From Callipepla californica brunnescens (taxonomy: Eukaryota; Chordata; Aves; Galliformes; Odontophoridae), in assembly GCA_023055505.1 (NCBI GenBank), contig JALIRH010000003.1, forward strand, positions 30,568,842-30,632,841: a stretch of 64,000 nucleotides of DNA, written 5' to 3'. This document shows positions 22,236-58,800 of the stretch, in pieces (positions within the stretch are counted from its first letter, which is position 1; every line of letters begins with the position of its first letter). The notes under the pieces are model-generated. The model was not told the origin of the DNA. It saw only the letters and a program-made list of their open reading frames with translations, and did not search any database. Made by a program: the position numbers and the translations under genes.

Positions 22236-23776
22236 GGAAAGTGCTCTTTCAAATACACAAGAACCTTAAAACAGACCAATTAAATAAAAACAGAATTGAT
22301 CAACTTTGGGGCCAGATGTGTGGAAGAAGCTGGGCTGATGACAGGCTTTACAATTGCTGCCTATTGCAGGCCTTTATTAACTGGGTCACTGCCTTGGTTT
22401 TGGGCACGTTATTGTGAATGCTGTTGAAACTGGGTGTGAAGTAGATCAAGTGTATGCATCTTACTTGCCAACAAATAGTTTTGCAAGCTGAAGGCAAAAA
22501 CAGTCTAACTCTGGCAGCTATTAGAATTGTTCAGAGTGATTCACAGAGCTTTTTTTTTCCCTAGAGGTTAAATGACTTTAATAATAGGAGTTACTTTGCT
22601 ATTTGTATAGAAGAGGCAGCTCTTAAGCTGTTTTGAAAATGGAATTCTGACAAGCATGTTCAAGTGCTTTTTATTTCATAGTATTTGATGAGCTCTGATG
22701 AAGTTGGAAGAAAGGTTACGAAAAATAATGCTTAATAAGAATAAATGGAAGTAGTCTGTTTTGGAATGTTTAAAAAGGGACAACATGCCATTCTTCTGTA
22801 CTTGGCCATCTCCAGCACTACAGCCACTGTTTGTGTTCACTTGGGATATCTAGGTGATATGGCAAGCGTATTCTTTAACCATAATACCTGTGGGTAAGCT
22901 GGTGAGCAGGCTACATGTAGCTGGAGGATCACTTCTGTCCTGAATTCCCTTGAGAGCACAGGGTTGTAGCTGCCCGACACAGCCACGGCAGAAGCGAGGC
23001 AGCCTTTTTCCGTCAGCTGTTTTTCACACACTAGCCACCCCTCATTAATTTTTCACAAGAATTACCCAAGTTGTGACACACATGCAAACTATTGCGGCTG
23101 CTTTGAAGCCTGAGGATTAAGTGAACGCTTCTTTCTATGTGAACGCCAAAAATTCCACGTGAATTTGCCCTTAAAATGTGATTTACAGGTAGGCTGCTCG
23201 CGGGAGTGTCTTGCTTTTCAGTACATTGTGTGCTTGCTGTGAACAAAACCACCTCTCGGGATTCTCCACTAGGCCATTAGATGGCACTCCTTACATTTAA
23301 GGACTGTTTATTTCTCCGTTCCCAACCTGCGCACTCTAAAGGAGTGGAGTTGGCAGGGCCTTATCCTGCCTGCACCACACAGCAGGCTGAGGGCTGAGCC
23401 ACAGCCGTAGCGGAGGAGGAAGGGAGGTCTGCAACCGTGTGAGAGCTGAGATGCAAGATCTTCAGTGGACTGGCTTTCCTGTGAGCGTTTGTCATGCAAG
23501 AGGCTCTCAGAAGATGACACGAGCTCCTTGTTCAGGGCTCAGTGAATAACAACAAAGGCGGTGTATGCGTACCGTGCCTCTTGCACCCATTGCAATGAAG
23601 AATCTGATTTTGTCTGATAATTTGGCATTATCCCAGCTCTATGAGAGAGGAAGGGCAGAGCTGTAAGGAGACAGAGAGGTTTGTAAAACACAGAATGCTT
23701 CTCCTGCTCCTTTTTCTAAGCTCAGGAGGTGTGACAAGCTCAGGAAAGGGGTAGAGTGCTGCAAGGCTGAAAGACT

Positions 23777-23805
23777 AAAAAAAAAAAAAAAAGAGAGAGA
23801 GAGAA
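23777..23805. repeat. Poly(A)-(GA) microsatellite
   Basis: Sixteen A are followed by GA repeats. Confidence 0.85.
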
Positions 23806-24294
23806 GTCCGTGGCCTTAATCCCTTGTTTCCTTTTTAGCTTCTGACAGGCCAGGCTGTTTAAGACTAGATTAAGTCACTAAGAAGGTGTAGCAGCTTGGC
23901 CTCAATACCTCACCCCATCCCAACCATCCTCTATTGCTGACATCATCTCAGCTGCTTTTTTTGTCCTGGTAAGACTGAGAGTTGTCACCTCATGTGCTGG
24001 GTAACACACAATGTGTGAAGGAGCAAGAAGCAACAAGCTTGAATATTTGGCTCCCCTACTGCCCAGTTCAATAAGCAGCGAGTACTTCTTTCTTCAAATG
24101 ACATCAACCTTTGGGCCACCATTTGTGTACTCGTTGCACCTGCCTTCTCTTCAGAGGTCTGGCAGAAGATGTGCAGAAAGGTGGGGGTAAAATCAAGGGT
24201 AGATGTCCCAGTATGGCATCTTAGCTACAGGAATAGGGTTTTGTTGAGGGCCTTAACACCTTAATTCTGCAAGTCACCGATAGGAAGAGAAGCT

Positions 24295-24470
24295 ACAGGT
24301 CCATGGCCACTAAACGATGTCCCTCAGTGCCACACCCACATGTTTCCTGAATGCCTCCAGGGATGTCGATCCCACCACCTTGGGGAACCCCTTTCAGTGC
24401 CTCAGCACTCTTTCTGAGAAGAAATGTTCCCAAATATCCATCCTGAACCTCTCAGAGGCTGATATCTCTC
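24295..24470 (-). repeat. CR1 LINE fragment
   Basis: It carries reversed CR1 wording: GTCCCTCAGTGCCACACCC, CTCCAGGGATG.CGA.CCCACCACC, a GGGGAACCC..TTCAGTGCCT region, then CTTTCTGAGAAGAAATG and TATCCATCCTGAACCTCTC. The edges are approximate. Confidence 0.85.
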
Positions 24471-24887
24471 ATCCTAAAGCATTCCAAGATGCTGTGATCT
24501 GGAGCAATTTTGGACACCACCATTCCCCAGAAAGAATGAGGAGACCTTAGTTTGGAGGAAGATGTCTAAAATTCCCCTAGTCTAGAATTTCTTGGTACCC
24601 TTTTTCAGGCAGAGCTCTCCTACGCCAAACATAACTTCAGGCATTGAGCCACTCATAGGGTCGTGGTCAGTCCATGCTCAACCTGGAGCAGATCCCAAGA
24701 GAGATGCTGCCCCAGCTTCCTCAGGAAGGGTGGAGGAGTGGAGGACGCTGCTGCTGGGCAAGCAGTCTTCAGCACTGGGTCGTTATACAATGCCCAGCCC
24801 CTTTTTGTTTCTCTGCTCCCCCATCCCATCCCTGCCCGACGTACTATTGCAGGCGACATGAAAAGAGCAAGGTGTAGCTGCCTTACT

Positions 24888-25125
24888 TTATCTAAACAAC
24901 AGCTTCCACTATCCGAATAAGTTACCAACAGCACAACGGAAACGCACGTCCTTTGGCCGCTGTAAGCTGAAGCAGCTCGGGCTCTTTGGGGCCGCTGTCG
25001 ACGCTAGGGGGACCCATGTGCTCGCTGTCGCTCCCCCTGCCTCTGCCCGGGGTTGCCGAGGTATTTCTGCATTCCTGCTACGTGCGCTGCAGATAACAGC
25101 TCATGTGGGCAGGTTTGCTGAGTCA
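24888..25125. promoter_or_regulatory. Candidate GATA/MARE enhancer cluster
   Basis: TTATCT (24888-24893), AGATAA (25091-25096) and a full NF-E2/AP-1-type TGCTGAGTCA (25116-25125) occur close together in a short GC-rich patch. The last two lie only 20 bases apart, the spacing style of erythroid enhancers. This is motif evidence only. Confidence 0.3.
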
Positions 25126-27699
25126 TGAGTGAAAATGATCGTGCACGGAAAAAAAGCCCAGCACTTTGTGCTTCCCTGGCCTCGTGGATGTCTATTTTTT
25201 TTTACTGTAAAATACATTCCCTTGCTGGGCATTTCCTAAGTGAAGTTGTTCTAAGTAGAACAAAAACGTAAGTCCAAAGAGAGTTAACTAACTCTGGTTT
25301 GGGGTTGTTCATTGAAACGTGACCGTGCAGAACTTGTGCCCATCACTGCGTTGCGAATGGGGAAAGGAGGACTGAAGGAAAGTAAACATGCCTCATGTGG
25401 CAGCTGAAACCTTGCCATCAGCACATCACCTCTGCTGGAAGGAACCATGTCTGCTGGGCTCTCATCTGAGAAAACAGATCCAGTTATTACTACACATGGC
25501 CCCCAGTCCCTTAACCAAATATCAGAGGTGTCCTGAACCATGTCTTCCTTGGAGAAATGGCTTCTCTTCCACGTCCAAAGATGCTCAAATTAAGAGTTCT
25601 ACTGAAATGCTTCTGAGCTGCAGTAACTCACAGTACCGTGCTCATCAGCAGATGAGATTGCACTTAGCAGGCATGGGGGTGCATGTTTAGGCTGTGCCTG
25701 GCTAGGTGGGGGCTGTTTCATCTTATGTACTACTCTTTCTCCTTTTCATCATGTCCTCTACTACAATGCAATTTTTCTTTTAAAACTTCATTCTTTTCAA
25801 AGCTTGCTCACGTATACTAATACAAGCAAGTTACATCTGTAACACATGACTTGTGCTGGTTTTGATCTTTGGCCCTCTGTCTGACCCTCGGTATCTTTAG
25901 GTACTGAAATACCCACTGACGATACAACTCACTGCTGAGCCACATGGAGACAATGGCTCCGGGCTCACAGCTAAACTGCTCACCCTTCCCAACATTTATC
26001 ACCACACTGTACACCCAGTATGTTAGAAGCTCTCTTGAGGAACATGTGAACTATCGCCAATAAAAATGTTATCCCGAACTGTGCTTTTAGTAGGACGAAA
26101 AAAGCTCCCCCAAGTCCACATCTGGAAGGCAGACAAGGAAACAACTCCTAGCTCAAGCAAAATGTTCAGACCTCTTATCTTCAGACATAAAAGTATGTTG
26201 TTTTGCAACAGCACCCATGAAGAGAAAGGCAGATGGGATGAATCAGCAATTGCCTTTCCTGAGGCAAACATGCAGCATATCCTCTCTCCTCTCGTTCCTC
26301 TCCCAAGCAGACACCTATAACATTTTCGCACAGTTATGTTCCCTGCTCCCCACACCCACCCCACACATTTTATCTCAGATTTGTACTTCAGTCTCTTCCT
26401 GCCCTGCTTACCATTTCTAATTCAACCCTTCCTTCCTCCCAGTCCTGCTATGGACTTGAGCTGGCGATCCACACCTCATCTAGTTCTTCCATTTTTGGAG
26501 CCAACTCTTAGTACTGATTTCCACACGGCAGCTCTGGGCTTGTGTTTTTTTTTTCAGGAAGCGATACATGTGCTGTACATTCACTCATCTTCAAAGCTAT
26601 GGCGAAAAGCACGATGGAGCTGAGTAAACAAAAAGCAAAAGTCAACAAAGCGAATTCTCTATAACTGGTTTTGTCTGGTACGGCAGAGGACCTTGAACCT
26701 GCTGGTTGCCCTCTCTCCCCTCCCACCAGACAGGGGCAGGAGCTCAGAAGGGCACATACCTCACGGCCAGCGATGTAAAGCCTCAAACAGGCCTCGATGC
26801 ATTTGCAGCATTCAAGCTTTATTCACGTTCTCCCATTGTACAGGAGCCCCAAGTTTCTGCAGATCCACTCTCACCCCCAGAAAAGCAGATGAGAGCAAAC
26901 CCAAGCAAGTTCTTCAAAGTCTTGGCTGCCGAGTACTCACTCCCACTATGCGAGTGCACGCAGCCATCCGCATGCCTACAGGGGAAGTACTCATGCTAGG
27001 CTTCCGGGTATCTCAGATTTTGAGTTTGCCTTTGTCATTTAGCAATCTCCCCTCTTCTTTAAAGCACTGAGCACACACTGAGGCAGTACTTCCCAGTTCG
27101 ATTGTACTTATCAGCGTGACTTAAGAGATTTGGTCCTTCCACCCCTGACCTCGGGGCGGTCAGCACAGCCAGATGTTTTGCATAAGATATTTGCCTCCAG
27201 CACTCGGGCTGTCAGCTCGCTTCCTGTCAGATTTGCAAGTGGCTTTCTTCTGAGCAACAGCCAAAAGAGACTTCATCGTTCCTTGGTGCAGCATTTGACT
27301 TCGCTATGCAAACTGATTCCTCCGCACGTTGTGCTCAACAATGTGATCATTAAAAATCACATCTGCCCAGGAGAGCTGCGAGCGCTACAAGCCTTGTTCC
27401 TCATTTAACGCGAAAGAAAGATGGGAAAAGATTTCAAGAGGACATAAACTCACAGTGGGACCAGCTAGTGCTGCTGCACTTAGTTAGGCTGGAGCCTAGC
27501 ACCCTGACAGAAGATATCCACTGTGACAGAATGTGCACTAAGGCTGGTAGACTTAGCCAGAGGCACAGGGAACTGCCACTGAACCTGCACAAGACAGACA
27601 AGCAGGTGTTGGGGCTTCACACAAATAATGGCAGAAGCACAGTCACTGAGATGCTTCCTTGTTAACTGGACAGCCATTATGAGGCTCAAACAGGAAGCA

Positions 27700-28450
27700 C
27701 TGAAGAACCATGGCATCTTGTGTGGGCTGGCCTCTGTAACCTCTACTGAGAGATATTAAAGCATACACAAGATGTGGAAGTGCCCAAGACAACCAGTGTG
27801 GTTTCACCAAGTGTAGATCAGTGGTGTTCTACGATGGAGTGACAGCATCTGCTGTCATTTACCTGCACTTGTGCAAGGCCTTTGGCATAGTCCTACACCA
27901 CATCGTCAGCTTTAAATCAGAGAGAAGTGGATTTGAAGGATGGACTATTTGGTGGACAAAGAATTGGCTGGATCACCATGAATTGGTCATAGCCAGAGGG
28001 CTGTTGTCAACAGCTCCACATCCAAGGGGACACAGGTAACGAGTGGTGTCCTCCAGGGCGTCCATCTTGAAACAAGTGCTCTTCAGCATCTGTATCAATG
28101 ACACAGTGGGACTGAGTGCACACTCAGCAAATCTGCTGGTGACATCAAGCTGAGTGGTGCAGCTGACACAGTAGAAAGGTTGCCACGGCAAGAAACCTGG
28201 ACCGACTCAAGAAGTGAGCCCACAGGAACCCAATGAGGCTCAACAAGGCCGAGTGCAAGATGCTGCATTGGGCTGAGGCATTTCCAGATTTGCACACTGG
28301 CAAAAGAATTCATGAAGAGCAGCCCTGCAGAAAAGCACATGGGAATTCTGGCAGGCAGCATGAGTGAGTGGGTGGCAGCCCTGCCCAGGGCAGGGAGGTT
28401 GGAACTAGCTGATCTTTAAGGTTCTTTCCAACGCAAGCCATTCTTTGATT
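27700..28450 (+). mobile_element. Truncated CR1 LINE with broken reverse transcriptase and 3' end
   Basis: From about 27795 the frames read CR1 ORF2 text: a QCGFTK-like piece, then FYDGVTASAVIYLHLCKAF, then GFEGWTIWW..NWLDHHE, then (after frame breaks) pieces like a VTSGVLQG and NDT.GTECTLS.FADDTKL region. It then jumps to the CR1 3' UTR (GCCCAGGGCAGGGAGGTTGG, GATCTTTAAGGTTC) and ends near 28450 at GATTTGATTATTCT. The catalytic and thumb part between is deleted. It is dead, since stops and frameshifts are frequent. Confidence 0.85.
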
Positions 28451-28805
28451 TGATTATTCTTCTGATAAATACTTTCTGGAGTAGACTTTCACGTTGTGCT
28501 TCTTTACACATATCAGAAGGTAGTGAAAAATAAGAAGTGCCTCTACATAGGTCATTACTCCAACCAGTTCAAACTTGGTGCTGTTTTGATGGAGGAAATA
28601 AAGAGAAAAATGACCACCGCACCACCATAGTAAGGACAGTTCAGAAAGAAACAGATCCTCCTCGAGAGCGAAAATGGCTCTGGTTTAAAACAGAAATCCA
28701 CACACCCTTCTTCACCGGGGGCATTAATACATTAGTTACTAAAAGTTACACAAATCACAAATAACCACATTGTTTTCAAGAACCTTTATACATCATCTTT
28801 TTTTT

Positions 28806-28811
28806 TTTAAT
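28806..28811 (-). other. Candidate EGLN1 poly(A) signal
   Basis: The minus strand reads ATTAAA followed by an A-run and then a clear GT-rich tract (AATGTGGTTATTTGTGATTT), the expected downstream element. This makes cleavage near 28785 plausible. Confidence 0.4.
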
Positions 28812-29566
28812 TAGATTAGCTTTACAAGCAACTTGAGAGCTCTTTCATAATGAACACTGCTTTTCAAATTACACAACTTTATAGGCAACCTGTAAATGAA
28901 TCCTGATTTCTTTGCCTGCTATAGATAAAGGTCTCATATTTTACAGCTGGCTAACATCATGAATAAAAATAGCATTATGAAGCTTTGTCTTTAACCAGGA
29001 CTAGACACATACAGATCCGTAAGACAGTTTAAAAAATATTTTTAGAACATGGAGCTGCATGGTGATGCTCAAGACTGAATATTCAACCGACATGAAATTA
29101 AGAGTTTCTAAAGGACACTGAAGAAATGGCTGACCTGATTTGACGACTCTATGGTAATAACTTACGTGGAGTGTAAAATCAAGCACTTTTTAAACCTGTC
29201 TGGCGAGCACAAACCTACGATGTGATTAGAATTTGATACGTTGTATACCTGCAGAAGTTTGAATTACAGAGGGACTGAAATGAGTTTAAAGGCTTATGCT
29301 GTACATTTCTAAATTAAAACCAACTGAACCTCCACTGAAGAAGTATTAAAGATGAAGTAGAAGAGGTGGCTTTTTTGCTTGTTTCACTGACAGCCTAAAT
29401 GCACTGCAGACCAGACAGTAACAAAGATCTGCACTCCTTGGCCAGGTTGGCAGAGGCACTTACAGTAAAGGTATTCTCTGTAGTTTTTTTTCTGTTTGTT
29501 TTTTTTTTTTTTTCCTGGGAAGAAAGGAGGAAAGAGGAACAGAACTGTAAAGGGCAAGAATGTGTT

Positions 29567-29605
29567 AAAAAAAAAAAAAAAAAAAAGAAAAGAAAGGAAA
29601 AGTGA
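29567..29605. repeat. Poly(A) run with A/G tail
   Basis: Twenty A followed by GAAAAGAAAGGAAAAG. It lies inside the probable EGLN1 3' UTR. Confidence 0.85.
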
Positions 29606-30963
29606 AATAAAAACCCCCTGGGATTTCCATTGGTTCTCCTAAACGATATACCAATACTGAATTTTTCCCCTTTCTGTCAGTTTGTTACTAAACAATTAGC
29701 TTTTTTTCATGTTTTACATGAACAATAGTAATCTTTTTAATAAAAAATTACTGAGCTTTCCATAGAAAAGGTCTCTAATTGAATACAAACTATACAGATG
29801 CTATAATTGTCACAAGTTGTAGTATATACAGAAATATTTCTGTACACTCACATTGTTTTGGCTAAGTAAGGAAATAAGGGACAGATAGAAAACTGCAGTG
29901 GGTAACTCAATCAACCCCTTAACTCCTATAAATATGAACACAGTCTTTTATAGGTTTGCTTTTGTACTCTGAAGCTTTTAAAGCTCAGAAGAAGAAAAAA
30001 AAGGAAAAAAAAAAGTGTCCAAAACATCTCTCTCAAAAATTAAAACACCTAAGTTTCTGCATGTCACTTTTAGTCTGTGATGTCCCCTTCTCCATCAAAA
30101 AATGAAAACAACACAAAAGAAAGCAAAGGTTTTCATACTGAACGTGCGTCTCAGTGTTGATCAAAGGCCAGTGCCTTTCTGGGGAAGTCCTTCAGCACAG
30201 TGAGAATCTAAAGATGTACAGCAGAAGGAGCCTACAGTGATGCGCTTCACCTTCAGTGCGCTGACCGTTTCCTTGACGCTATATGATAGATCAAGGTGTC
30301 AACTTCAAAAGACTGCAAGGGACTGCAACGATGGGAAAGGAAATTTCCTTAGAAGTGAATTTTAGATACTGTATTAACTTTTGTACAAAGGTGGGGTGTC
30401 AAGTATTCTTCAGAAAAGGGAGAAAGCTCAAAATTTCTGTCAAGTACGTAAGGAGGTTCTGGGTACCTCTAATAGCCTAGGAAAGCCCTTGTATGTTCTG
30501 GTAACCCGATGGTATTTACTGGGTCCCCAAAGCCGATGACAGCAACCGATAGTGTCAAGTTCACTTAGTGCCAGTCACTTCAAAACAAAACAAAATAAAA
30601 ACAGAACAAAACCAAAAACAGAGACCGAAACTTCCCCTCTGTGGATTCAACATACAAAAACCACAAACTGAATGTTACTAATAGCAAGATATTGATTTGC
30701 TTCTGTTAATAAGGTTCAAGAGGACATAGTCAAAAAACAATACAGCAGCAATCTTTAAAAGTTATGATTAGTGTGAGATATGATATAAAACAATCAGGTT
30801 CTTAGCTGGTAATTAAAGTGCTCCTTCTCTGACTTAAGGTGTAAAGAAAATTAAAGTGATTATCAGTTACTGGCAACCCTTACATTAGGTCTTTCATGGC
30901 AGAGGAGAACAGTATGAACAGTTTTACAAAAATAGATTCATGTTATTTTGGAGAATACTGTAG

Positions 30964-31014
30964 TTTTCTTTTTTTTGTTTTTCTTTTTTTTTTTTCTTCT
31001 TTTTTTTTTTTTTT
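30964..31014. repeat. Pyrimidine tract in probable EGLN1 3' UTR
   Basis: Fifty-one bases are almost all T with a few C and two G. In the EGLN1 message this would be an A/G-rich tract. Confidence 0.85.
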
Positions 31015-31435
31015 AAGACTCAATTTTGATAAACTGTACCTGGTCATACAAAAATTACCCAAAATTCAAACTTTTACCATATAAAAAAAGGAGTGATGAA
31101 TTGGATTCAGCTGGATGACAGGTCTGGCAAAATATAAGGATGAACAAATTCTATGTAGGGCACTTGTTTATGTCCAGATGCATATGTTGTTCCTTACTGA
31201 TTGCTTATCTTCTTCACATAAGCAGTCACAGGCCTGGAGTGACAATCACATAGTACAATGCTTCAGCAGTCAAAAAATCTTCTATTTGATGCAACATGGA
31301 AACACTGTATGCTTCTTTATTAAAACGTTGGTTTGTTGTTGATTTTCCTTTACCTTGTTATTCACATTCAAAAGTTAATAGATAGCATCAAGGTTTCTCA
31401 GGGAGAATAGCAAGAGGAGTGGCTATAACAAAGGC

Positions 31436-58221
<26,786 letters not shown>

Positions 58222-58287
58222 TTATGTAAGGAGGCGGGCGGGAGCGGCGCTACGCGGGCCCCCGCCCGGCCGCGCTGGGAGCGGCGC

Positions 58288-58299
58288 TCACTGCATCAT
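58288..58299 (-). promoter_or_regulatory. Upstream mini-ORF in probable EGLN1 leader
   Basis: On the minus strand ATG ATG CAG TGA encodes Met-Met-Gln-stop, 108 bases before the EGLN1 ATG, with G at -3. If inside the transcript it could damp translation. Confidence 0.45.
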
Positions 58300-58602
58300 G
58301 GCCGCCCGGCTCGCCGCGGCCCCCGCCGCCCTGCGCGTCCGCCGGCCCGCGGCCTCCCTCCCTGCTCCTCGGGGCGGCCAGGCGCGGGGCTGCCGCGGGG
58401 GCCCCTCCCTGAGCCGCTAGCGCCGCTTCATCGCCGCCCCGCCAGCGGCGGCAGAGGGCCGAGGGGCGGGCGGGCGGCTGGCGCGATGCGCGGCCGCTCT
58501 GCCGAGTGCGCGGCCCGGCGCGACCGCCGCCTCTGCCTCTGCCCGCCGCGCCTCAGCGCCGTGTCGGGGCGAGGAGGAGGCGCCACGCTCGCGGCCCGCT
58601 CT

Positions 58603-58609
58603 GCACGTA
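58603..58609 (-). promoter_or_regulatory. Candidate hypoxia-response element of EGLN1
   Basis: The minus strand reads TACGTGC followed directly by AG, so CAG overlaps. It lies about 425 bases above the ATG. Mammalian EGLN1 promoters are known to carry a HIF-responsive element a few hundred bases upstream, so position and core both fit. Confidence 0.5.
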
Positions 58610-58673
58610 CGCCACTTCCAGCCCGCCAGCGCCGTCGGCGCGTCAGGCGGGCGGGGCCGCGCTGCCGGCGGGC

Positions 58674-58698
58674 GGGGCCGGGCCGGGCCGGGCCGGGC
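58674..58698. repeat. (GGGCC)n run
   Basis: Five GGGCC/GGGC units in tandem within the promoter island. It could form a G-quadruplex on the plus strand. Confidence 0.85.
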
Positions 58699-58800
58699 GA
58701 GCGGCGCGGCGCGGGCGGCCGGTGGGCCTGGCTGTGCGGCGGACCTGGGGCACGGTCCCTGCTCACGGAGCTGGGAGCGAGCGGCTGAGGGGATGCGGGA

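Larger units (their letters stand above)
21626..28784. other. SPRTN-EGLN1 tail-to-tail intergenic region
   Basis: No exon is recognised. The stretch holds three CR1 pieces and a GATA/MARE motif group near 25.1 kb, each listed separately. The remainder, including a mildly GC-rich patch at 23.3-23.5 kb and a T/C-rich area at 26.3-26.5 kb, shows nothing I can name. Confidence 0.55.
28785..31435 (-). other. Probable EGLN1 3' UTR
   Basis: This is 2.65 kb of AT-rich sequence without interspersed repeats between the EGLN1 stop and an ATTAAA hexamer. It includes long homopolymers (T at 29499-29513, A at 29567-29586, pyrimidine tract at 30964-31014). The human EGLN1 3' UTR is also a few kilobases long. 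The limit is a guess from the poly(A) signal, and the CR1 relic starts just beyond it. Confidence 0.45.

Noticed and set aside
58298..58420. 40-residue plus-strand ORF starting MAARLAAAPAALRV, like a mitochondrial presequence
   Set aside because: Ala/Arg-rich text arises freely in GC-rich DNA. There is no in-frame donor and no downstream exon, so a divergent gene is not supported.
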